Positions 1 through 8,197 of a stretch of 64,000 nt of DNA are shown here, in pieces. How positions within the stretch are numbered: the first letter of the stretch is position 1; the number at the start of each line of letters is the position of its first letter. Origin of the DNA: Spirochaetota bacterium. Lineage in GTDB: Bacteria; Spirochaetota; Spirochaetia; Treponematales; UBA12059. A program made the position numbers and the translations under genes. The notes below the pieces were generated by a model. The model did no database searches. It saw only the letters and a list, made by a program, of their open reading frames with translations, and was not told the DNA's origin. Where the stretch lies: the NCBI GenBank assembly GCA_018262985.1, contig JADFDI010000001.1, forward strand, positions 248,001 to 312,000, written 5' to 3'.

Positions 1-1698
1 GCCTTCACCTTCGCGGACGTGCCCTACCGGATACGGTCCTACGCCGAGCTTCTCGAGCGGCCGAAGGCGGGCATCCGCTTCGACGCGGCCGCGCACCGCC
101 GCGCCCTGGCGCGCGCGGAAGCGCTCGGCGCCGACGGGCGCCTGGTGCCCGGTCCCGACGGGCAGCCCCTGCTCGCGAGCCTCGCGGAAAAGCTGGTCGC
201 CATCCTCCTGGCCAAGGCGGGCAACCTGGTTCCGGGCGGCGGCCTCTGGCTCAACACCCAGCGGCCCGAGTGGAACGACGCGAACAACGCCCTGGTCGGC
301 TGGGGGCTTTCGCTCGTGAGCCTGGCCGAGCTCAGGCGCCTCCTCGTGTTCCTCCGCGACCTTCCCTGCCTCGACGCGGCCCTCAGCCTTCCGGCCGAGA
401 GCGCGGCCGCGCTGTCGGCCTTCGTCGGGATCATGGCGAAGACCCCTCCCGCGGCGGTCGACGATCCCCGCGCCCGCAAGGCCTGGATGGATGCCGTCGG
501 CCCCGTCATGGACGCATGGCGGGGCGCCCGGTACGCGCTCGCGGACCGCGCCGCGCTTCTCGCGGAGGCGGGCGAAAGCGTTCCGGAGCCGGACCGGGCG
601 CTCGCGCCGGAAGGCCTGCTCCGCGATTTCGTCGAAGGGCTCAGCGCCCTCGTGGAAGCTACCCTCCGGGCGAACCGCCGGAGCGACGGCCTCTGGCACA
701 GCTACAACCTGATGCGGCCGGGCGGCGGCGTCGTCGAGGTGGACCGCCTCTTCCTCATGCTCGAGGGCCAGGTGGCCATCCTCGGGAGCGGCCTCCTTTC
801 GCCGGAGGAGTCCGCGTCGCTGCTCCGCGCCCTCGCCTCGAGCGAGCTGTACGTCGGGGACCGGCGCAGCTACATCCTCTATCCGGACCGCGTCCTGCCG
901 GGCTTCCTGGAGCGGAACGTCCTGGACGCCGAAGCCCTGGCCCTGCCGCTCGTGAAGCGCCTCCTCGCCGGGGGCGGCGGGGGCGTGCTCGAGCGCCAGG
1001 CGGACGGCTTGGTACGCTTCGCCCCGGCCATGGCCAACCGGCACGACGTCGAGCGGGCCCTGGCCGCCGAGTCCGAGTCGGACCGCGCGGCCCTGGCCGG
1101 GCACTACGAGCGCCTGCTCCGCCACCGCGAATTCACCGGCCGATCGGGAACCATGTTCGGCTTCGAGGGCCTCGGGTCCATCTACTGGCACATGGTGGCC
1201 AAGCTCCTCCTGGCCGCCCAGGAGGCCTGCTTCGCGGCGCAGGCCGCCGCTTCGCCGGTCCTGCCCGAGCTCATCGAGAGCTACCGGGCCATCCAGGCGG
1301 GTCTCGGCTACCGCAAGACCGCCGCGGAGTACGGCGCCTTTCCCGCCGATCCCTACTCGCACACGCCTTCGGGCGGGGGCGCCCAGCAGCCGGGCATGAC
1401 CGGCCAGGTCAAGGAAGAAATCATCGCGCGCTGGGGCGAGCTCGGCCTGCGCTGGCGCCGGGGTCGCCTGGTCCTGGATCCCCTGCTCCTCGACCGCCGC
1501 GAGCTCGGGCGGGAAGGGGGCCTGGAGTTCACCTACCGCGGCATCCCTTTCCGCTACGTCGCGTCGGAACGGCCGTGGCTCCGGATACTCGGACCGGCGG
1601 GCTGGGAGGAATGCCCGGGCGCGGAAATTCCCTTCGCGTGCGCGCGCGCCGTGGAAGCAGGCATCGCGGCGACGAACGTCGCGGGATCCGCCCCGTGA
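1..1698 (+). CDS. C-terminal part of a large uncharacterised glycan-associated protein (partial)
   Basis: The reading frame is open from the first base of the window, so the gene starts upstream; 565 codons are visible. A GTG at 19 is an internal codon, not a supported start. The protein is rich in helices and carries the segments WLNTQRPEWNDANNALVG (near residue 85) and YSHTPSGGGAQQPGMTGQ (near residue 455), with no signal or membrane segment in this part. The helical pattern and the WND motif recall (alpha/alpha)6-barrel glycoside hydrolases or phosphorylases such as GH94, but I cannot assign a family or catalytic residues. Its TGA overlaps the GTG of the GH3 gene by four bases (GTGA), so the two are probably translationally coupled and act on the same glucan. 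Function is inferred mainly from that context. Confidence 0.6.
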   Translation, partial: AFTFADVPYRIRSYAELLERPKAGIRFDAAAHRRALARAEALGADGRLVPGPDGQPLLASLAEKLVAILLAKAGNLVPGGGLWLNTQRPEWNDANNALVGWGLSLVSLAELRRLLVFLRDLPCLDAALSLPAESAAALSAFVGIMAKTPPAAVDDPRARKAWMDAVGPVMDAWRGARYALADRAALLAEAGESVPEPDRALAPEGLLRDFVEGLSALVEATLRANRRSDGLWHSYNLMRPGGGVVEVDRLFLMLEGQVAILGSGLLSPEESASLLRALASSELYVGDRRSYILYPDRVLPGFLERNVLDAEALALPLVKRLLAGGGGGVLERQADGLVRFAPAMANRHDVERALAAESESDRAALAGHYERLLRHREFTGRSGTMFGFEGLGSIYWHMVAKLLLAAQEACFAAQAAASPVLPELIESYRAIQAGLGYRKTAAEYGAFPADPYSHTPSGGGAQQPGMTGQVKEEIIARWGELGLRWRRGRLVLDPLLLDRRELGREGGLEFTYRGIPFRYVASERPWLRILGPAGWEECPGAEIPFACARAVEAGIAATNVAGSAP

Positions 1699-3641
1699 AC
1701 GCCTCGGACCTCGCGGCGCGCTCCCTTGCCGACGCGCGCGCGCTCCGGCGCGGGACGCTCCGCGCCGCCGGCCTCCTCGCCGCATCCCTGCTTCTCGTGA
1801 CGGGCGCCGCCTGCTCCTCCGCGGCGCGCCGCTCCGGCGAGGGGGCCGAAGCGGCGGCCGAGGCGGCGCTCCCGCTTCCCCTCGCCACCGGCGCCATTCC
1901 CCCGGACGCCATCTGCCGGGATCCCGCCGCGAGGGCCGAGGCACGGGCGCGCGACCTCCTTGCCCGCATGACGCTCGAGGAGAAGGTCGGCCAGATGACC
2001 CAGGCGGCCCGCGACTACATCCTCGGCGCGGAGGAGGACATCGGCGCCTACGGCCTCGGCTCGCTCCTCTCCGGCGGCGGCTCGGGGCCGAGGACGAACA
2101 CCCCGGCGGCCTGGGCCGACATGTACGACCGCTACCAGAGGGCCGCGCTTTCGAGCCGGCTCGGCATCCCCATGATCTACGGCATCGACGCCGTCCACGG
2201 CAACAACAACGTCCGCGGCTCCACCATCTTCCCGCACAACATCGGCATGGGCGCGACGCGGAACCCCGAGCTGGTCCGCGAAGCCGCCCGCGTCACGGCG
2301 GTCGAGGTCGCGGCCACGGGAGTCGACTGGACCTTCGCCCCCTGCGTGGCGCCCGTGCGGGACATCCGCTGGGGCCGCACCTACGAGGGCTACTCGGAGG
2401 ACCCCGTCCTCGCGGGCCTCCTCGGCGAGGCGGCGGTCCGCGGCTTCCAGGAGGGCTCCGCCGCCGACTCCATCCTGGCCACGGCCAAGCACTACCTCGG
2501 CGACGGCGGGACGGAGGGCGGCGTCGACCGCGGCGACGTCCGCGTGGACGAGGCGACGCTTCGTTCGCTTTTCCTTGCTCCCTACCTGCCTTCGCTCGGG
2601 GCCGGCGCGGGCTCGGTCATGGTCTCGTTCTCGAGCTGGAACGGGCAGCCCATGCACCAGAACCGCTACCTGATAACGGAAGTGCTGAAGGGCGAGCTCG
2701 GTTTCCGGGGCATCGTCGTCTCCGACTGGGCGGGCGTGCGCGAGGCCCCCGGCGATCCCGTCACCCAGGCGAGGCTCGCGATCAACGCCGGCATCGACCT
2801 CGTGATGGTGCCGGACGACTACAAGGGCTTCATCGACACCCTGCTGGGCCTGGTCCGCTCGGGCGAGGTGCCGGCGGAACGGATCGACGACGCCGTCCTC
2901 CGCATCCTCGAGGCGAAGTTCAGGATCGGCCTCTTCGAGCGACCCTGGGCCGAGCGGAGCCTGCTGGAATCCGTCGGGAGCCCCGGGCATCGCGCCGTCG
3001 CGAGGCGGGCCGTGCGGGAATCCCAGGTCCTCCTCAAGGACGAGGGCCTGCTTCCCCTGCCGAAAACCGGGCGCATCCTGCTCGCGGGTTCGGCGGCGGA
3101 CAACGTGGGCCTCCAGTGCGGCGGCTGGACCCTCACCTGGCAGGGACTCTCGGGCAACGCGGTGCCGGGCACGAGCCTCCTGGAAGCCCTGCGCGAGGTG
3201 GGCGGATCCGGCGTCGAAGTCGTCGTCGTGGAGGATCCGGAGGCGATAGCCGCCTTGATGAAGGATGGCGACCTGGCCATCGTGGCGAGCGGGGAGCGGC
3301 CCTACGCCGAGGGGCAGGGGGACGACCGCGTCCTCGCCTTCCGCCCCGCCGACCTCGAGTACATCAGGGCTTTCGAGGCGGCCGGCGTCCCGGTTCTCAC
3401 GGTGCTGTTCTCGGGCAGGCCCCTCATGATCGGGGAGGCCCTCGCGTCGAGCCGGGCCTTCGTCGCGGGCTTCCTGCCCGGCACCGAGGCGGGCGGGCTC
3501 GCGGACCTCCTGTTCGGCGACGCTCCCTTCACGGGGAAGCTGCCCTACACCTGGCCCGACTCGGTCGACGCCATCCCGATCCAGTCCACGGCGCCCGCGC
3601 CCGGCGTCCTCTTTCCGCGCGGCTGGGGCCTGGGCGGCTGA
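1695..3641 (+). CDS. Glycoside hydrolase family 3 beta-glucosidase, lipoprotein
   Basis: This 648-residue protein should release glucose from the non-reducing end of beta-glucans or cello-oligosaccharides outside the cytoplasmic membrane. The GTG start overlaps the previous stop; it precedes a hydrophobic segment ending in Cys40, which looks like a lenient lipobox (GAAC). The GH3 N-terminal barrel shows MTLEEKVGQM, IPMIYGIDAVHGNN, DIRWGRTYEGYSEDP, KHYLGDGGTEGGVDRGD and the nucleophile motif VVSDWAG. The C-terminal alpha/beta sandwich follows from about residue 440 (RRAVRESQVLLKDEGLLPLP). Length and motifs match the exo-glucanase/BglX-like branch of GH3. It ends about 50 bases before a terminator hairpin shared with the convergent glmS. 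Exact substrate is not readable from sequence. Confidence 0.93.
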   Translation: MNASDLAARSLADARALRRGTLRAAGLLAASLLLVTGAACSSAARRSGEGAEAAAEAALPLPLATGAIPPDAICRDPAARAEARARDLLARMTLEEKVGQMTQAARDYILGAEEDIGAYGLGSLLSGGGSGPRTNTPAAWADMYDRYQRAALSSRLGIPMIYGIDAVHGNNNVRGSTIFPHNIGMGATRNPELVREAARVTAVEVAATGVDWTFAPCVAPVRDIRWGRTYEGYSEDPVLAGLLGEAAVRGFQEGSAADSILATAKHYLGDGGTEGGVDRGDVRVDEATLRSLFLAPYLPSLGAGAGSVMVSFSSWNGQPMHQNRYLITEVLKGELGFRGIVVSDWAGVREAPGDPVTQARLAINAGIDLVMVPDDYKGFIDTLLGLVRSGEVPAERIDDAVLRILEAKFRIGLFERPWAERSLLESVGSPGHRAVARRAVRESQVLLKDEGLLPLPKTGRILLAGSAADNVGLQCGGWTLTWQGLSGNAVPGTSLLEALREVGGSGVEVVVVEDPEAIAALMKDGDLAIVASGERPYAEGQGDDRVLAFRPADLEYIRAFEAAGVPVLTVLFSGRPLMIGEALASSRAFVAGFLPGTEAGGLADLLFGDAPFTGKLPYTWPDSVDAIPIQSTAPAPGVLFPRGWGLGG

Positions 3642-3693
3642 GCGCGGCGCCCTGTCCGGCGCCCGGCGCCCGGCGATTTTTCCCGCATAAAAA

Positions 3694-3723
3694 GCCGCCG
3701 CCGGCCCGGGGACCGGCGGCGGC
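3694..3723 (-). terminator. Rho-independent terminator of glmS
   Basis: An 11-bp perfect G+C stem (3694-3704 with 3713-3723) and an 8-base loop are followed on the minus strand by TTTTTA (3689-3693). It lies 26 bases past the glmS stop codon. On the plus strand it is also positioned to stop GH3 transcripts but lacks a U-run there. Confidence 0.85.
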
Positions 3724-3749
3724 GCGAAACCGGTCGACCCGGCTTCCTT

Positions 3750-6227
3750 TCAGTCCACGGTGATCGACTTCGACACGTTCTTCGGCACGTCCGGGTGGAC
3801 GCCGTGGTCCGCGACGCGGAGCGCGTCGAGCCTCTCCATCTTGATGGCCGACATGCGGAACGCGAGCCACTGCAGCACGATGGTGGCCGAGAAGACGAAG
3901 AGGTCGCGGTCGCCCGTGGGCGGCGTCTCGATGAGGAAGGAGCGGTAGCGTTCGTCGCCCGCGGGCCGGCCAGAGGCGGCCAGAGCGAGGTCGGCGCGCT
4001 TCTCAGCGATCAGCACGATGTCCGCGCCGCGGATCTTGTGCGTGTGGATCTGGCTGATGGTGATGCGGACGTCGCGCTCGTCCGGCGGGCAGACGAACAC
4101 GAGCGGGTAGTTGGCGACGCTTCCCTCGAAGATTTCCGGCTTCTCCGCGAGCAGGCTCTCGAGCGGCAGGGCCTCGAGGCGCGCGCGCTCGGCGGGCGCG
4201 GCGGCGGCCAGCGCGCTCCGGTACGAGTCGAGCAGGGCTTCCGCGCGCGAGAGGCCGAGCACGGTGTTCTTGCCGAGTATGGTGTTCGGCCCGTGCTTGA
4301 ACTCGGCCGCGTCGTAGCCCTCGGCGTGGCAGAGCACCACCTCGCGGACCTTGAGGGCGCCTTCGCGCGCGAGCCCGAAAAGGCCCGTGCCGAGCACGTG
4401 GATGGAAGCCTCGAAGGCGAGGCGGCGCGCGGCCTCCTCGACCGCGGGGAGCGTGTGCGCGATGGTGTCCTCGACGAGGCGAGCGGCGCGCGCGAGCTTC
4501 TCGCGGAGCTCGGCCTCGCCCGCGCGGAAGCCCGAGGCGATAAGCCAGAGGATGAGGGCCTGGCTCGTGAAGCTCTTGGTGGCGGCCACCGCGATCTCCG
4601 GCCCGCAGAGGATGGGCAGGTAGAAGTCGGAGAGCTCCTGGGGAATGCGCGAGTTCTCGCTGTTGACGAGCGAGGCGCGCCGCACGCGCGGGGCCTTTTC
4701 GCGCGCGTCCTGGAGGATGTCCACGAGGTCCTTCGTCTCGCCCGACTGGGTGATGGCGACGACGAGGTCCCGGTCGGAAAGGGTGCCGAGGTACATCGAG
4801 CGGAACTGGCCCGGATTGCAGGGGTACACGGGAATGAGCGCCAGATGGTCGAAGAAGTAGGCGGCGGTCAGGGCGGCGTGGAACGAGGTGCCCGAGGCCA
4901 CGAGGTAGACGCGGCCGCCTGAGTTCGCGGTCTCGCGGACGGCTTCGCGCAGTTCGCCGAGGCGGCGCAGCACGGCGCGGCGCTTCCGCCAGACCAGGAC
5001 CGAGTCGAGCAGGGCGAGGTCCGCCCGGTGCGCGGGCGCGGCCTTTTCGAGTTCGGAAAGAAAGGCCTTGTCGTCGGAAACGAGCTCGAGCGGGACGCGG
5101 AGGCCGCGCTCGCGCACGCGCGAGGCGAGCTCCCGCCAGGGGGCCTCGCCGAAGACCGCGTCGACTCCGGCGGCCAGCTTCGCGGCGGATTCCTCGTCCG
5201 AGAGGGCGAGCACCCGGTCGGCCGCTTCCTTGGCGATGTCGCGCTTGTCCTCGAAGGCGGCCTCGAGCGCGTCGGCCTCGGGGTCGCGGGTGTAGTAGCG
5301 GCGGATCCGCTCGACGTTGGCGGGCGTGGAGGAGATCTCCTGCTCCATGAAGTAGGAATATTTCGGATCGAGGGCGGTTTCCTTGACGTCGAGCTTCGAG
5401 CGCTTCGGCCGGGGCTTCGAGAAGCGGAGCTCGCCGCCGAGGCTGAAGACCACGTAGTCGTCGTGGGTGTACCAGAGCCCCTCGCCCTCGGCCAGGGGAA
5501 TCAGGGCGCGCGTCTTCGAGAGGACCGAGGTGAGGTCGCTCGACACCACGACGAAGGGGCCGTTCGAGTCCGTCCCGATGCCGGCGTAGAGCGAGGACCC
5601 GGACTTGATGGCGACGCAGCCCGGCACTTCCGGGTCGGCCACGCAGGCCGCGTACGAACCGTCGGCGCGGGACTCGGCCTTCCGCGCGGCGTCCACCATG
5701 AGCAGCACCGCGTCGGGCACGGGGGCGCCCTCGAGCCCCGCGGCCGCGAGCGCGCGCCGTCCGGCGGCCACGACCGGAGCCGGATCCGCGCGGTTGGCGG
5801 CGATGCCGTCCTCGACGAGGTGCACGACGATCTCGCCGTCGTTCTCGCTCTTCAAGCGGTGGCCCTGGGCCTCGAGCTCGGCGTGGAGCGTGTCGGTGTT
5901 GGAGATGTTGCCGTTGTGGGCGCCGACCATGTGGATCTTGCAGTCCACCTCGTGCGGCTGCGAGTTCCGCTCGTCCACCGCGCCGTAGGTGGCCCAGCGG
6001 ACCTGGCCGATGAAGCGCTGCCCCGAACGGCCGGGCATGCCGAGCTCCTTCGTGACGACGCTCGGCGCGCCGACCTTCTTGAGCAGGACGATGTTCCGGT
6101 CGGCGCCGATGAAGGAAGCGCCCGTGGAATCGTAGCCGCGGTACTCGAGCCTTTTGAGCAGCTCGGAAGCCTCGAAGCCGAGGCCCGTCTTCTCGTCCTT
6201 GTAGCAGAGGGAAACGACGCCGCACAT
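3750..6227 (-). CDS. glmS: Glutamine--fructose-6-phosphate aminotransferase (enlarged GlmS)
   Basis: The enzyme makes glucosamine-6-phosphate from fructose-6-phosphate and glutamine, the first step of amino-sugar synthesis for peptidoglycan and LPS. The N-terminal amidotransferase has Cys2 exposed after Met removal (MCGVV), RGYDSTG, QVRWATYG, HNGNISN and SENDGE. Two SIS domains follow: SGTSFHAAL near 446 and ITQSGET, then GPEIAVAATKSF and EFKHGPNTIL. It ends KSITVD, close to the usual KSVTVE. It is 825 residues, versus about 610 for typical GlmS; roughly 120 extra residues (about 310-430) sit between the glutaminase and SIS1, and more lie inside the last SIS domain. The conserved RWATHG is RWATYG here. 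An AAGGAG site precedes the ATG, with a promoter and terminator of its own, so it is monocistronic. Confidence 0.93.
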   Translation of the reverse strand: MCGVVSLCYKDEKTGLGFEASELLKRLEYRGYDSTGASFIGADRNIVLLKKVGAPSVVTKELGMPGRSGQRFIGQVRWATYGAVDERNSQPHEVDCKIHMVGAHNGNISNTDTLHAELEAQGHRLKSENDGEIVVHLVEDGIAANRADPAPVVAAGRRALAAAGLEGAPVPDAVLLMVDAARKAESRADGSYAACVADPEVPGCVAIKSGSSLYAGIGTDSNGPFVVVSSDLTSVLSKTRALIPLAEGEGLWYTHDDYVVFSLGGELRFSKPRPKRSKLDVKETALDPKYSYFMEQEISSTPANVERIRRYYTRDPEADALEAAFEDKRDIAKEAADRVLALSDEESAAKLAAGVDAVFGEAPWRELASRVRERGLRVPLELVSDDKAFLSELEKAAPAHRADLALLDSVLVWRKRRAVLRRLGELREAVRETANSGGRVYLVASGTSFHAALTAAYFFDHLALIPVYPCNPGQFRSMYLGTLSDRDLVVAITQSGETKDLVDILQDAREKAPRVRRASLVNSENSRIPQELSDFYLPILCGPEIAVAATKSFTSQALILWLIASGFRAGEAELREKLARAARLVEDTIAHTLPAVEEAARRLAFEASIHVLGTGLFGLAREGALKVREVVLCHAEGYDAAEFKHGPNTILGKNTVLGLSRAEALLDSYRSALAAAAPAERARLEALPLESLLAEKPEIFEGSVANYPLVFVCPPDERDVRITISQIHTHKIRGADIVLIAEKRADLALAASGRPAGDERYRSFLIETPPTGDRDLFVFSATIVLQWLAFRMSAIKMERLDALRVADHGVHPDVPKNVSKSITVD

Positions 6228-6280
6228 GGGTGGAACTCCTTGTTCTGGTGGATCGGCGAATCGGCCGGCCGACGGCGACG

Positions 6281-6310
6281 AGTGTAGCGCGGCGCCGCGA
6301 AAACAGGCAA
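6281..6310 (-). promoter_or_regulatory. Promoter of glmS
   Basis: On the minus strand TTGCCT (6305-6310), an 18-base spacer and TACACT (6281-6286) lie about 55 bases upstream of the start, leaving a leader that carries AAGGAG. Assigned by pattern only. Confidence 0.5.
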
Positions 6311-6355
6311 CGAGGAAAGCGGGTCCGGCCGGGGTCGCGAATCCGGCGCGGCGCC

Positions 6356-6385
6356 TTGCCGCGACGGGCCGTCGCGCGCTAGCTT
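6356..6385 (+). promoter_or_regulatory. Promoter of the ABC exporter operon
   Basis: TTGCCG (6356-6361), 18 bases, TAGCTT (6380-6385). The predicted transcript starts near 6392, which is itself an in-frame ATG, 24 bases before the ATG that has a Shine-Dalgarno site. Confidence 0.5.
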
Positions 6386-6415
6386 CGTCCGATGGCCCCG
6401 GGAGGGCCCGTTTCC

Positions 6416-8194
6416 ATGGAAAAGACCGAATTCAGGGCGGAGGACGGGCGGCCGAGCGACCGCCGGGGACCGATCCGCTGGATACTGTCCAAGGTCGCCC
6501 GCTACGCGTGGCTGCCGGCCGCGGCGCTCGCGCTGTCGGTGCTCAACAACGTCGCGTTCTCGGCCCTCCAGTTGTTCGTGGGCCGGGGCTTCGGAGCGGT
6601 GGCCGAGGCCGCCTCCCGAGGCGCGGGCGCGGCCGAGCTGGGCCGCGCCGTGCTGCCGACCGCCGTCGCGCTCGCGATCGCAGCCTTCGTCCAGGGCGTG
6701 TCCGGGATAGGCCGCAACCTGTCGTTCGAGTTCCTCGCCCAGCGCCTGGAGCGGGACGCGCGCGCGGAATTCTACGCGTCCCTCCTCGGGAAGAGCGCCA
6801 CCTGGCACGCGCGCAACAAGATAGGCGACCTCATGGCGCGGGCGACGAACGACGTGCACTTCCTCAACCTGATGTTCAGCCCGGGCGTCCTCTTCATCAT
6901 GGACGCCGCGCTGACCATGTTCGTCCCCCTCGTCTACATCGCGGCCATCTCGCCGCGGCTCCTGCTCGTGCCGGCGCTCTTCTCGGTCGCGCTGGCCCTG
7001 ACCCTGGCGGACTACGCCCGCAGGCTCGAGCCGATCGCGGACGCCCAGCGCGAGTCCTTCGGCGCCATGAACGCGAAGCTCGAGGACGCCATCGAGGGCA
7101 TCGAGGTGGTCAAGTCGAACGTCGCGGAGGCGTCGGAGAAGGCGCTCTTCCTCGAAAAGGCGTGGAACGTCCGCGAGCTCTACGTGCGGCAGGCCATGGT
7201 GCAGGCGCGCTACTGGCCGCTCCTGGCCTTCGCCGTCGCGTGGGGGCTCGCCCTGTTCCACGCGCTCTCGCTCTGGAAGCGAGGACTGCTGCCCGACCTC
7301 GGCGCGGTCGTGTCGGCCATGCTGCTCTGGAACGGCTTCCGCTTCGCCACCTTCATGTCGGTCTTCACCTTCCAGCTTCTCCAGATGGGCCTCGCGAGCG
7401 CGCGGCGCGTGCTCGAGACCATGAACGACGAGTCGGGCATCGACGAGAACCCGGACGGGCGGAAGGGCCGCGTCGAGGGGCGGATCGAGTTCCGCGGCGT
7501 CGGCTTTTCCTACGGGGGCGAGAGCGTGCTCAAGAACCTCAGCTTCGTCGTCGAGCCCGGCGAGACGGTAGCCGTGGTGGGGCGCACGGGCTCGGGCAAG
7601 ACCTCGGTGCTCCGCCTGGTGAACCGCATCTTCGACCCGGACGAGGGGCAGGTGCTCGTGGACGGCGTGGACGCCCGCGAATGGAGCCTCGAGGCCCTGC
7701 GCTCGCAGACCGCGGTCATCGAGCAGGACGTCTTCCTCTTCTCGCGGCCGGTCGCGGCCAACATCGCCTTCGGCCGCGAGGACGCGTCTCCGTCCGAGAT
7801 AGAGGCGGCCGCCCGCGCGGCCCAGGCGCACGGCTTCGTGTCGGCCCTGCCGAAGGGCTACGACGAGGTGGTGGGCGAGCGCGGCACCACGCTCTCCGGC
7901 GGCCAGAAGCAGCGCGTGGCGATAGCTCGGGCGCTGCTCGCGGATCCGCGCGTGCTTCTCCTCGACGACGCCACGAGCGCGATCGACGCGGCCACCGAGG
8001 ACGAGATCCGCGCGGCCATGGACGGCGCGCGGAAGGGCCGCACCACCTTCCTCGTCACGCACCGCCTGGCCCAGATCAGGCGGGCGGACCGGATCCTCGT
8101 GCTCGACCGCGGCGAGCTCGTCGCGCAGGGCCGCCACGAGGAGCTCTACGAAACCGTGCCGGCCTACCGCCGGCTCTTCGAAAGGACGGCTTGA
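6416..8194 (+). CDS. ABC exporter half-transporter, subunit with degenerate nucleotide site
   Basis: A 592-residue half-transporter: six membrane helices (to about residue 330) fused to an ATPase domain. It shows Walker A GRTGSGKTS, the canonical signature LSGGQKQRVA, Walker B VLLLDDATSAID and H-loop THRLAQ. The residue after the Walker B Asp is Asp, not the catalytic Glu, the mark of the degenerate site in heterodimeric exporters such as TM287/288 and LmrCD. The second subunit follows three bases after the stop. I chose the ATG at 6416 because GGAGGG lies nine bases upstream; an in-frame ATG at 6392 coincides with the predicted transcription start and would add eight residues. Substrate unknown; lipids, drugs or peptides are all possible. 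Confidence 0.9.
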   Translation: MEKTEFRAEDGRPSDRRGPIRWILSKVARYAWLPAAALALSVLNNVAFSALQLFVGRGFGAVAEAASRGAGAAELGRAVLPTAVALAIAAFVQGVSGIGRNLSFEFLAQRLERDARAEFYASLLGKSATWHARNKIGDLMARATNDVHFLNLMFSPGVLFIMDAALTMFVPLVYIAAISPRLLLVPALFSVALALTLADYARRLEPIADAQRESFGAMNAKLEDAIEGIEVVKSNVAEASEKALFLEKAWNVRELYVRQAMVQARYWPLLAFAVAWGLALFHALSLWKRGLLPDLGAVVSAMLLWNGFRFATFMSVFTFQLLQMGLASARRVLETMNDESGIDENPDGRKGRVEGRIEFRGVGFSYGGESVLKNLSFVVEPGETVAVVGRTGSGKTSVLRLVNRIFDPDEGQVLVDGVDAREWSLEALRSQTAVIEQDVFLFSRPVAANIAFGREDASPSEIEAAARAAQAHGFVSALPKGYDEVVGERGTTLSGGQKQRVAIARALLADPRVLLLDDATSAIDAATEDEIRAAMDGARKGRTTFLVTHRLAQIRRADRILVLDRGELVAQGRHEELYETVPAYRRLFERTA

Positions 8195-8197
8195 GCC

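Noticed and set aside
1554-2990. A 478-codon minus-strand frame opposite the GH3 gene
   Set aside because: No recognisable protein features; explained by high GC on the opposite strand.
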